Below the pieces are notes generated by a model. The model was not told the DNA's origin. It saw nothing but the letters and a program-made list of their open reading frames with translations, and ran no database searches. A DNA stretch of 64,000 nt from Sinotaia quadrata (Eukaryota; Mollusca; Gastropoda; Architaenioglossa; Viviparidae): assembly GCA_028829895.1 (NCBI GenBank), contig CM054179.1, positions 107,939,875 through 108,003,874 of the forward strand. The letters are read 5' to 3'. Shown in pieces: positions 1 through 9,660 of the stretch. Both the position numbers and the translations under genes were made by a program. Positions within the stretch are counted from its first letter, which is position 1. The number at the start of each line of letters is the position of its first letter.

Positions 1-1582
1 TCATTTATTTCATTTATTCATTAATTATAATTAATATTGTAATAATTATTATTTGGGAGAGATATCGTTATATTGTTGTTCCCCATGTCACGTGCTTTGG
101 ACATCTGTCACCCAATGGAAAAATTATTATTTTGTTTGCTCTCGCGATTACCCACAGCGCATTGTTAACTGAATCGCGAAAGAAACGAAGGTCCAAACTA
201 CAGCAATAACGCCTTAGGAGAAAAGACACATAGGACGAAAGAAGCAATCATTAAGGTGCACAAATCTGGAGGACAGCGCAGAGGCAGGCTATTATTTCAC
301 TGCAAAAGGACTCGACCAATCAGTACATGATACATGTTTGAAGTGCATATAGGGTTCAAAGGGTAATAATGATATTTCTATAAATATACGTTTAGTATTC
401 GACAGTAGTTGTACCGGCTTACGTTTTTTCTTGCGACTGAAATTTGTATGATCCATTTCCTGCACTGAATTCTGCTGAGGTCTAGTATTACAAAAATAAA
501 TAAATAATGGAATCGTTTCGTGACCAAACTCATTACTGCAAAGATTGGTGATGGGGTGGAGAGTGGAGGGAAGCACCTCTGTCCTCCAATCATTGTGAAT
601 CATTGGAGTGGGCGAGGAAAAGACTTTTGTAAACACGTTTAGAGGGGCGACGTAGTCATCACAGGGTGGAAGAAATGGGCTGGGAGGGTGGAAATTGGAA
701 TATCTTATATATGCTGGTAGAACATTTCAGAATGCACCATTTTCACTGTAATGACATAACGTTTTCTTTTTACAAATGCCAGAAACAATTTAAAATAATC
801 TAATTATTATAATAAGAAGTGTTGTGTAAATGTTTTGGCAGCTAGCAGTATGATAAACAGTCATTAGGTAACTGTCTGTTTGATAAAGACTCTTTAGGTA
901 GCTCGATTTGATAAACAACCTTTAGGATGCTCAGTTTGGGTAAACAACCTTTAGGTATCTCACAGCTTGGTGAACAATCGTTGACATGGATTTGTACATT
1001 ATCACTAATTATAGTTTTAGAAAATCTTTCATTTTGTATCTAAACTTCAGTCACAAGTTTGACTCACTTCTATTTTGTCTGTTGTCTTGTGCATACAGTT
1101 TAATAGTTTTTGAATAATCGCCCCTCTGGTATTAATTATCGTACGCAAACCAGCGCTCACTTGCGTGGACTACATATACTAAAAAATATAGTGTATGTTT
1201 TAAACGTGTTTTCATTTATATCAGTGCTTGTTTATTCGTACTTTTTTCTTTATTAATGTAATAAACGGTTAGGCTCTGTATTTTCCAACATATCATACCT
1301 TTGGAAAGAAAGTTGGAAAATGCGATTTCCATCAGTGCTTGTTTTAACGAGAGGCGATTGGCTGGGAACGCGAACCAGCCGCCATTCTCTATGCTGCCAT
1401 CTGTCAGGCGTGTGTGTGTGTATTTTTTTAATTTTTTTATATGGCCCGGAAAGAAATTTAGCGCGATGGCTGTAATACATATCGTGCATGCGCGCTAGAT
1501 TTAAAGTTTCCTTAAACGAGACGTGCCACGTTCTTTGTCTGAAATACAGGTGGGGGTCGTTTTGAAGATAGGATCCAACAGT

Positions 1583-1662
<80 letters not shown>

Positions 1663-2903
1663 CACATACCAAGAATTCAATCAATAAAAGTGGCCTGCAT
1701 GCTAAGAGTTTTGTTGCTGGCTAAATTGATTGTTTCAGAAATATACATTGCAGTTTCTCTTTATCGCTTTTCACATTATTTTGTTTTCTGAATGATAAAA
1801 TAACTAGCTTTTGTTTCGAGAGTTTTTATTATTTGCAGGACAAAGGCGTCACACGACACACTGTGTGCCTGCGAGTTGATGTTATGTGTGTGTGGACTGC
1901 AGTGAGGTTAACCTGTCAACATTTCCTTAAACGGATGTTAATTAACTTGAAAAGACTCTACGTTCCACAACTGTCGTTCACAGTGGGGATGGTGGAGAAG
2001 TGGGGGAAAGGACTTGGCAAAAGGGCAACAGATGTAGCCTTGTGTCAAATTTTCCATGAAAGAAAACCTGAACATGTGTTTGTTTTTCCTTAATGTACTC
2101 ACAACTTCAAATTATTTTTTTTCCAGTGCGCAATGTCTGTTCCAGTAATTTCATGCCTGGTATAAAAGGAAGCATATATACATGATTGTGTGTGTGTGTG
2201 TGTGTGTGTTTGTGCTTTTGTCCACTTTGATCGATTATTATTCACATGTGGTATATCTGTATCCTCACGCGAGTCTGTGCTCCGTGTTTGCGCGCGCATA
2301 TATTTTCTTTGAAGTCCATGTTGTTTGCATCCCTAATAGCTTGTGTAATGTGACAGTACGAGTGCAAAATCGTCTGCAGTTGGACACGCATCCATTAATG
2401 CACCACACAGTGCTTGCGCTCTGCCTGTTAACTCTACTGACGAATAGAACGTCACACACGCACGCACGCATACACACAGAATTGAGACAACAAAATAGTC
2501 ATTTATTCTGAATACACCCACTGAGTGTGTGCCTGTGCTCGGGCCGTTTAAGCATCATATCGGTGCTTGCTCTGTGCATTTACTGTAATATTGATTTTCG
2601 TCGCGTTGAAGACGCTCGTGAGGCGCAGGCTTTAAGAGTACGTGTAATTCATTTACTTTCCCAGTAAGCATTTCGTTGATTATTTGAAGAACTTCAGAAG
2701 ATAGTGTGCTTGAGAACTGCTACTCTGTACTGATTCTTACTCTCGGCTAATAAAACAAAATTATTAAATTTCTATTTGAAGGGTTGTCTTAGAAGTAATT
2801 ATTAAAATACTGTTAAAAATAAAATTTACAGAATGTACACTTAAGTGTTAGTATATACAACATCATAATTTTGTTTAGTGTATACATCGTAATATTGTTT
2901 AGT
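1..2903. other. gene-free AT-rich stretch left of the retrotransposon
   Basis: No coding region is recognised here. It holds a degenerate array of about 35-bp units at roughly 850-990 (each with TTTAGGTA-like and TGATAAACA-like blocks), a (CT)n tract at 1585-1658 and a (TG)n tract near 2187-2210. The short open frames have no recognisable domain. Just before the retrotransposon, 2850-2908 contains about two copies of a 27-bp unit of the type GTATACATCGTAATATTGTT, and the unit continues on the other side of the insertion. Confidence 0.6.
1585..1658. repeat. (CT)n microsatellite
   Basis: This is an uninterrupted CT dinucleotide run of about 37 repeats. It produces a meaningless Arg-Glu repeat frame on the minus strand. 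Confidence 0.97.
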
Positions 2904-2908
2904 GTATA
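2904..2908. other. target-site duplication, left copy (GTATA)
   Basis: The five bases directly before the left LTR are GTATA, and the five bases directly after the right LTR (11208-11212) are also GTATA. A 5-bp duplication is usual for Ty3/gypsy integrases. It shows that the element arrived by integration and has not recombined since. Confidence 0.93.
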
Positions 2909-3020
2909 TGTCACAGTCTGATAAAATTGTCCGACTTCGTGACCCACTTGCCTTGTTTACTTCAAATTCGAATATTTGAAACCCTTGGCCCTTTGTTCAA
3001 AGCTTCCTTTTTCTAGGTGC

Positions 3021-3028
3021 TTCTAGAA
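3021..3028 (+). promoter_or_regulatory. heat-shock-element-like palindrome in the LTR
   Basis: TTCTAGAA is a perfect TTCnnGAA pair, with a further TTC at 3011 ten bases upstream. It lies about 100 bp before the TATA motif, where an LTR enhancer would be expected. The match is short and could be chance. Confidence 0.25.
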
Positions 3029-3123
3029 CAGGTCAAGATGTTATGTAACTTTAGGACCATTGTCCAGTTCTCGAACCAACCACATGCTTTGCGAACAGTC
3101 ACGTGATACGCAATATACCTTTC

Positions 3124-3130
3124 TATATAT
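3124..3130 (+). promoter_or_regulatory. TATA-like box of the 5' LTR
   Basis: TATATAT is followed about 28 bp downstream by an initiator-like CTCACTT near 3152. This would put the U3/R border about 245 bp into the LTR and leave a long R-U5. The assignment is by position and motif only. Confidence 0.5.
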
Positions 3131-4456
3131 GTACCCACACGCTTCCGCTCCCTCACTTCGAGCACATTTTAGCTAATTCCATCAGCTTACTCGGGTCGTG
3201 AGAGGCAGCCGGCGCCATAGAGAATCAAGGTACCCTTCGACTTCTCTCAAAGGTATCATTTTATTTAATAGTATTTGCCTATGTATTGTTTAAGTATGTA
3301 TTTGTGCTATGTATTATATGATTTCCATATACACTTGAGCATGGTTCAGAGAAATAGCTGAAAACCTATATGTTACGGAATATAAATTTATTGTAACCAT
3401 TTTTCCATTTCTGTACTTTAATTTATATTGTTTTAATTCACTAAGAGCCAGAATGCTGCGCTCGATATGAATTCTTCATGTAATTCAATTATTGCGTGTA
3501 ATTTAAATTGTAAATTGTGAAGCGCTCTGTCGGCTTGAATTACCCCTTGTATGAACATTAATTTAACGTTGTATCTATTTTATTGCTTCATACGTCATGA
3601 CTGTTAAATGGAACACATGTGAGACGATTATATTTTTTTTAAATCTAACTGTAAGCGACGCGAGGTCGAAACTCTTTGTTCAGCGCATTTAATTGAGCCA
3701 TGCCTAAGTAGGACCTGTTAGGTTGAGAATTATATCCAAACACGTTGCATCCACAGGTCGGCTCATGGTTCATGTTCACCCATGCCTCACCTGCATTAGC
3801 TTATTGGTGTAAGCGTGTCGAAATCCACTCTGAGGGCCATGCTGCAAAAATTCCAGTTCCTAGCCACTAACAAAGGGACATCATTCCTTATGCACCACGT
3901 GTGTCGTAAAAGGGGGACTGAGGGAACGAACCGGCATGACTGAGTGTTGAGACCAAGGATACAAGAATAGAGCTAAGTGCAAAATCAAGTGTACAGATCT
4001 CAAAGGAACACTTTTCTGGCAATTTAGATTGACAAAAATCAGGCATAGGCGCGTAAAGACAGAGTGAAGACTATTCGCGTTGCATTCGATTTATTGTTAA
4101 TTTGTTAAACTTTATTAAATCTTATTTTCTTTGTTAATACCTCTTAGTAGTTGATTTCTATGCACAATAGACCAATTAGATTAATTCTTAGATTTGAATG
4201 GGGGCGGATGAGCAGAAAGATTGATGACGAGTGCATATTAATTTAGAGGGACTTAACTGTTTTCAAATCTAGCTAAAAGTTCGCAGTTTATTAGTCTGTA
4301 AATTTGTCGTCTGAACTACAAGACGCACTTTTAATTAGTCAGATAATAAATTGAGCAACCAGTCTGCGTAGAATATGAGAGGAAGAATTAATTATATTTA
4401 AAGTCTTTTAATTATTCTAAGCAGGGTCTTTAAATAAATACTGGAAACGTAACAAG

Positions 4457-4474
4457 TGGGGGTCGTCGCGGGAT
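4457..4474 (+). other. primer binding site candidate
   Basis: TGGGGGTCGTCGCGGGAT begins two bases after the 5' LTR. It starts with TGG, the complement of a tRNA CCA end, and its reverse complement runs ATCCCGCG...CCCCCA, resembling the T-arm plus acceptor 3' strand of a tRNA. I cannot name the tRNA. Confidence 0.65.
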
Positions 4475-5072
4475 TGATATGTATTAAATTGTAAATTGTA
4501 ACATTTTTATACATAGGGCGCATCATAACCTAGAAACGAACGAACGAACAGAATTGCCAATTGTTCTTTTGATTTTTGTATCACTGATTTTCTTTGCTTT
4601 TGTTGTGACATGTGCATGTATTCTTTTGCAGAGTAGCGTGCATGTTAGTTAATGTTGATATATTTAAGCGTAGTTAAATATGTCATGTTAGCTATTGAAT
4701 GATTTATTTAGTATTGTGTTACTGAGTACTTCATTGTGAGGAGTCGAAGGTTATACCGCCAGCTAGGAGAGTTACCGGTAGTAACAGACTTCGGACTATT
4801 ATATTTAGGGTGCTAGATATAATGTGTAATGTTGTATGGTAGGAGCCGTGACATTACGAAAGTCTTGGAACAGCGGACACTGTGACAAGCAGGTGAAACG
4901 TGTAAGAGTTAACGCGCAATTTATTTCGGAAGGTGTTCTGAGTAAATTAAATAATTTTTGTAAGGTTGTAGCCTAAAAGTTATTTTCGGGATAAGCGGAG
5001 TTATCGCCGACGGTTAAAACACACAATTCACGAGATACATTCTTATTGTAGCCAGCGCGCTAAGACAGTAAA
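4475..5072 (+). other. retrotransposon 5' leader
   Basis: This is about 600 bp between the primer binding site and the gag start, with no long open frame. Packaging and dimerisation signals would be expected here, but none is identifiable by eye. Confidence 0.6.
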
Positions 5073-8000
5073 ATGGATCGCAAACAGGTTATCGAAGACC
5101 TGAAAGAAACCGGTATCATGATAGGATATCAGGGTGACGAACTGACTAGCTACATCAAAACTGAGCTAGAGAAAGCGGAAAAAGCGGAAAAAGAGAGACA
5201 AGAGATAGAAAGGGAAGAACGGTTAGCTGCCCGCGAAGCTAAGAAGTTAGAGGCTGATAGACTAGCCGAAGCTAAAAAGCTAGAAGCCGAAACCGAGGCT
5301 AAACGCATAGCAGCCAATGCGGACACAGAAGCAAAACGCATCGCAGCGGACACAGAAGCCAAACGCATCGCCGCAGACGCAGAAATAAAACGGTTAGAAT
5401 GGGAAGTAAAGAAACTAGAAGTTACCAACCCAGACCGTGATCGCAGAAGCAGTGGTGATTCGCATTCTAGCGATGGAAATAATCACAGTAGAATTGAAAA
5501 TATCATTCCAAAGATAAATATGGTCCCATTTGATGAGAACAAAGATCAAATAGACGCGTATTTAAAAACGTTTGAAAAGTTAGCCAGAGCAACAAACATT
5601 CCAGCAGAACATTGGGCGATAAATTTATCGGGGTTATTGCAGGGCAGTGCGAAAAACGAGTTCAATAAGCTTAGCGATTCTGAGTCAGATAATTACGACA
5701 CAGTCAAGGCCGCATTATTGAAACGTTACAAACTCACAGCAGATACATACCGACGTAAGTTTAAACAGGCCACTAAAGCCAGTTCAGAGACGCACGCACA
5801 GTACATACGGCGCGTAGCTGACTTGTTCCAAAGATGGATAGATCTAGCCGCAACTCCACAGACGTACGCAGGTCTTAGGGATGAAATGGTAAAAGACCAT
5901 ATTCTCGGGTCATACAAATCAGATCTACTGATTCACTTAGCAATAAGGGAAAAATCTACGCTAGAGGAGATAGGCAACGCCGCCGATCGCTTTGATGACG
6001 CACATTCTCAATTCTCGAACGCACACGCGAACAACAAGTCTCGACCGAACGAACCGCAGACTCGAAAGGATAAGAAAAATGACGGGAAGGCACCTAATGA
6101 GCGTGATGATAAAACATCTAAACCCGACACTAAAAACAAGTCCGACAAACAGAAAGATAAAAAGAATCTTGCATGTTACACTTGTGGTGATAGTGGCCAT
6201 TTTTCACGAACATGTCCTGAAAAGAAAACAGCTAAAGTTTACGCAGTAGAAAGTCATACACCTAAAACAGAAAAGTCGAATCGAACACCAGTACAGGCAA
6301 ACGGTCACGATACAATCGCTTTGCTTGATACAGGGTGTGAGCTAGACGCTATTGTAAATGCATCATTAGTTAACCGTACCGACTACACAGGGGAGACAAT
6401 CTCTGTCACCTTTGCAAACGGCGAACAAGACATTTTACCAGTAGCTGAAGTCTCGATTGTTTCAGACTTTGTAGAAGGAACAGTCAAAGCGGCAGTTATG
6501 GAAAACTCACCGCATGACGTGATCCTTGGTTGCAAGTATGTTTTGCCGTGCAAAAAACAAACTTCAACTGAACCACCACTGGTTAACGCTGTAACCAGAG
6601 CAGCGAGTAGTAAAGACAAATCTGTAACTGCACCGATGTCTGCCGCACCAGCCGTAGATAAAGCAACAGTTAGCGAGATTAAAATATTACAAGCTGAGGA
6701 CGAAACACTAGACAAGTTACGCAGACAAGCTGTACTTGTTAGTGACGTCAACACTGACGATTCGAATAAGAAAGCGTGCATTATTCTGAAAAAGGGTTTA
6801 TTGTACCGCTATTCGAAAGTGGGAGACGAATTTCGGAAACAATTAGTCGTTCCACAAACCAAACGAAATGACGTATTACGATTAGGTCATGAGAGTCTTT
6901 TTGGTGCACACATGGGTGTACAAAAAACAACTAGTCGTATTACAAGTGAGTTTTATTGGCCGGACATCACTGCCGATATCCGTAGATTCGTGTTAAGTTG
7001 CGACACATGCCAGAGAACACAGTCTAAAAATTCAATCAGACCCGCACCGTTAGGAGAGCCTGAACTGATCAGTGAACCCTACAAGCGCGTAGCATTGGAT
7101 TTGATTGGGCCTATAATACCCACATCAACGAGAGGTAATCGATACGTGCTGACCACTATTGATTACGCAACAAGATTCGCCGACGCAGTACCATTGAAAA
7201 ATATTGATACTGAAACTGTCGCCGAAGCCCTTTTCGGTCTTTGGAGTCGTGTTGGAATTCCTACTGAAATTTTGACGGATCAGGGGAGTCAATTCATAGG
7301 CAACGTAATGAAGGAAGTAAATCGTTTACTTTCCATCAAACATCTTACTTGCACACCATACCACCCCCAGGCAAATGGTCTGATTGAAAAATACAATGGG
7401 ACATTAAAAACAGCACTTAAAAAGCTCGCCACAGATAAACCGAAAGACTGGGACAGATACATCCCTGCCCTACTATTTGCATATAGGGAGGTGCCACAAT
7501 CTTCCACCGGGTTTTCACCATTTGAGCTACTTTACGGACGTACTGTACGCGGACCGATGATGATTTTGAAGGCACTTTGGACTGATGAAAAGACAGATGA
7601 CGAAGTTAAGACAACTTATACATACGTCACTGACTTAAGAAACCGTCTTGAAACTATAGGCAAGATAGCACGGGAAAACCTGACGATAGCTCAGTCTAGA
7701 CAGGCAGAATATTACAATAAGCACACCAAACCTAGAGAATTTGAAGTTAATGACAAAGTGTTACTGTTGCTTCCTGAAGCACATAACAAACTTCAGATGA
7801 AATGGAAGGGGCCCTTTGTAGTTACCGCCAAGCTAGGGGGACTGAACTATAAGGTGCAGACAGGAAAGAGAGAGAAAATCTTTCATGTTAACCTACTCAA
7901 AAAGTACATAAGCCGTGAGGATCAAACCACTCAAGCTGATTTTGTCGTAGCGACGATAGTTACAGAAGACGAGGGGGATACTGATTGCGTCACTGGTACT

Positions 8001-9437
8001 TTACCAAACTGTCCTCTACAGACGGACGAAACTGTCAAAGACGTTAGGGTAAATGAAGCCTTGACAGAAAGACAGAAAAAAGAAGTGAATGAATTGCTTA
8101 ATGAGTTCTCATCTACTCTGACAGACAAACCAGGGTTGACAGACTTAATAGAATTTTCACTGAAGCTGACTGACAACAAACCGATACGTTTGAAGCCGTA
8201 TCCGTTGCCACACGCTAAGATAGATGACGTTAGACGTGAGATTAAGACTATGCTAGATCTAGGGGTCATAGAGAAGACTGACAGTGCCTACGGATCACCC
8301 ATCGTGTTGATTAAAAAACGTGATAACTCGTTCCGTTTTTGCGTAGACTACCGCAAACTCAATCAAGTGACAGAGTTTTGTGCCGAACCTCTTCCTGATC
8401 CGGATCTCATCTTCACTAAGCTAGCTAACGCTCATTACTATACCAAAATAGATTTGTCACGCGGTTTTTGGCAAATCAAGGTCAAGGACACTGATCGACA
8501 CATACTAGCTTTCACTACACCAGTAGGAAACTACACATGGAAAGTTATGCCTTTCGGAGTTTCAAACGCTCCAAGCATTTTTTCTAAAATGATGCGGTCA
8601 TTGTTAGAACCACTGTACGGACGCGGAGTTGAGAACTTCATGGATGATTTAATTCTAGGCACCCAGACATGGGAGGAGCACTTAACACTCTTACGAGATG
8701 TGCTAGCCAGATTAAAACAAGCCAACCTCACTGCCCGCCCTACGAAGTGTGAAATAGCACAATTCTCCTTAGACTTCTTGGGACACAAGTTGAGTCATGG
8801 AACTATGTCGCCAAGTGAAGCTAAGATAGCACAACTTAAGGACACTTCACAACCGCTAACAAAAACACAAGTTAGAAGTTTTCTTGGTCTTGCTAACTAC
8901 TACAGAAAATTCGTACCAGATTTTAGTGCCATTGCATGTCCTCTGACTGACTTGACACGTAAGAATATGCCTACAAAAGTAGTGTGGACTGATGCATGCC
9001 AAAACGCTTTTGACACACTGAAATCTAGACTGACTTCAGATTTAGTTGTTAAACTGCCAGATCTGACAAAACCATTCTTGTTAAGGACTGATGCTAGCAA
9101 CACAGGATTAGGAGCAGTGTTATTACAAGAACACAATGACACCAAACACCCAGTTGCATATGCAAGCCGTAAACTCACAACTACTGAACAGAAATATTCC
9201 ACCAGTGAAAAGGAATGTCTTGCAATAGTTTGGGCCATAAAAAAGTTCGAAAACTATTTGTACGGAAAAACCTTTGTCATTGAGTGCGATCACCAGCCGT
9301 TGGCCTTTCTCGGACAGGCGCAATTTACGAACAGCCGTTTAATGCGTTGGTCTTTGTTTCTGACACAGTATGACGCAAATATTCATTACATCAAAGGGTC
9401 TTTGAATGTTGGCGCAGATTACATGAGTCGTGCTTGA
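5073..9437 (+). CDS. gag-pol: gag-pol polyprotein with order gag-PR-IN-RT-RH
   Basis: The protein has 1454 residues in one frame, with no frameshift between gag and pol. Residues 28-120 are a Glu/Lys/Ala-rich coiled coil with near-repeats around AEAKRIAAD. A retrotransposon gag domain spans about 145-300, and a CCHC zinc knuckle is formed by C368, C371, H376 and C381. The aspartic protease has DTG at 419-421. Integrase follows: zinc-binding H606, H613, C643 and C646, then catalytic D676, D736 and E772 (35 residues between the last two), then a GPY/F-type module (GPF at 913-915). Reverse transcriptase comes next, with D1127 and FMDD ending D1191-D1192. RNase H has D1340, an acidic pair at E1379/E1381 and D1406, and the frame ends soon after. 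The start ATG has A at -3 and G at +4. All catalytic residues expected by eye are present. In usual Ty3/gypsy elements integrase follows RNase H, so this order is the Gmr1 type. Confidence 0.96.
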   Translation: MDRKQVIEDLKETGIMIGYQGDELTSYIKTELEKAEKAEKERQEIEREERLAAREAKKLEADRLAEAKKLEAETEAKRIAANADTEAKRIAADTEAKRIAADAEIKRLEWEVKKLEVTNPDRDRRSSGDSHSSDGNNHSRIENIIPKINMVPFDENKDQIDAYLKTFEKLARATNIPAEHWAINLSGLLQGSAKNEFNKLSDSESDNYDTVKAALLKRYKLTADTYRRKFKQATKASSETHAQYIRRVADLFQRWIDLAATPQTYAGLRDEMVKDHILGSYKSDLLIHLAIREKSTLEEIGNAADRFDDAHSQFSNAHANNKSRPNEPQTRKDKKNDGKAPNERDDKTSKPDTKNKSDKQKDKKNLACYTCGDSGHFSRTCPEKKTAKVYAVESHTPKTEKSNRTPVQANGHDTIALLDTGCELDAIVNASLVNRTDYTGETISVTFANGEQDILPVAEVSIVSDFVEGTVKAAVMENSPHDVILGCKYVLPCKKQTSTEPPLVNAVTRAASSKDKSVTAPMSAAPAVDKATVSEIKILQAEDETLDKLRRQAVLVSDVNTDDSNKKACIILKKGLLYRYSKVGDEFRKQLVVPQTKRNDVLRLGHESLFGAHMGVQKTTSRITSEFYWPDITADIRRFVLSCDTCQRTQSKNSIRPAPLGEPELISEPYKRVALDLIGPIIPTSTRGNRYVLTTIDYATRFADAVPLKNIDTETVAEALFGLWSRVGIPTEILTDQGSQFIGNVMKEVNRLLSIKHLTCTPYHPQANGLIEKYNGTLKTALKKLATDKPKDWDRYIPALLFAYREVPQSSTGFSPFELLYGRTVRGPMMILKALWTDEKTDDEVKTTYTYVTDLRNRLETIGKIARENLTIAQSRQAEYYNKHTKPREFEVNDKVLLLLPEAHNKLQMKWKGPFVVTAKLGGLNYKVQTGKREKIFHVNLLKKYISREDQTTQADFVVATIVTEDEGDTDCVTGTLPNCPLQTDETVKDVRVNEALTERQKKEVNELLNEFSSTLTDKPGLTDLIEFSLKLTDNKPIRLKPYPLPHAKIDDVRREIKTMLDLGVIEKTDSAYGSPIVLIKKRDNSFRFCVDYRKLNQVTEFCAEPLPDPDLIFTKLANAHYYTKIDLSRGFWQIKVKDTDRHILAFTTPVGNYTWKVMPFGVSNAPSIFSKMMRSLLEPLYGRGVENFMDDLILGTQTWEEHLTLLRDVLARLKQANLTARPTKCEIAQFSLDFLGHKLSHGTMSPSEAKIAQLKDTSQPLTKTQVRSFLGLANYYRKFVPDFSAIACPLTDLTRKNMPTKVVWTDACQNAFDTLKSRLTSDLVVKLPDLTKPFLLRTDASNTGLGAVLLQEHNDTKHPVAYASRKLTTTEQKYSTSEKECLAIVWAIKKFENYLYGKTFVIECDHQPLAFLGQAQFTNSRLMRWSLFLTQYDANIHYIKGSLNVGADYMSRA

Positions 9438-9647
9438 TGCCATCAAGTGCCGGTACTGATAGAATGTTGTTTAATCAATTAACTGAACCCTACGGATTCC
9501 TTCCTGTAAATATGAAATATAGTTGCACACTTTATTTCTAGGAATGTCGAAATTTTTTTTGTGTAAATTTTTCTTCATTGTGGACTTCTACATTTTATCA
9601 TACATAATTTGTAGGAGGCATTTTATCTTTGGCAAGATAAACGCCTC
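9438..9647 (+). other. retrotransposon 3' untranslated region with hairpin
   Basis: No env-like frame is present. A strong inverted repeat lies at 9616-9646: arm AGGCATTTTATCTT, 4-base loop, arm AAGATAAACGCCT, with one mismatch and one bulge. It ends two bases before the polypurine tract. Confidence 0.7.
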
Positions 9648-9660
9648 AAAAGCAAGGGGG
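9648..9660 (+). other. polypurine tract
   Basis: AAAAGCAAGGGGG directly abuts the TG start of the 3' LTR. This is where plus-strand priming occurs in LTR elements. The single C interruption is tolerated in other elements. Confidence 0.85.

Larger units (their letters stand above)
2909..4454 (+). repeat. 5' LTR
   Basis: The repeat starts TGTCACAG and ends CGTAACA, so it has TG...CA ends. It matches 9661-11207 base for base except for one missing T in a T-run near 3408 (right copy near 10163). It contains a TATA-like motif at 3124-3130, with the likely transcription start some 25-30 bp downstream near 3155, and AT-rich sequence further on that could hold polyadenylation signals. Confidence 0.96.

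Noticed and set aside
292..636. 114-codon minus-strand frame
   Set aside because: No similarity recognised; composition fits chance in AT-rich DNA.
2127..2159. 33-bp phase 1-1 microexon candidate after ATTTTTTTTCCAG with donor GTATAA
   Set aside because: Frame agreement has a one-in-three chance, the donor is weak, and nothing links it to the gene 16 kb away.
9438..9660. Possible env gene after pol
   Set aside because: Only 223 bp remain before the 3' LTR and no membrane-protein frame is present.
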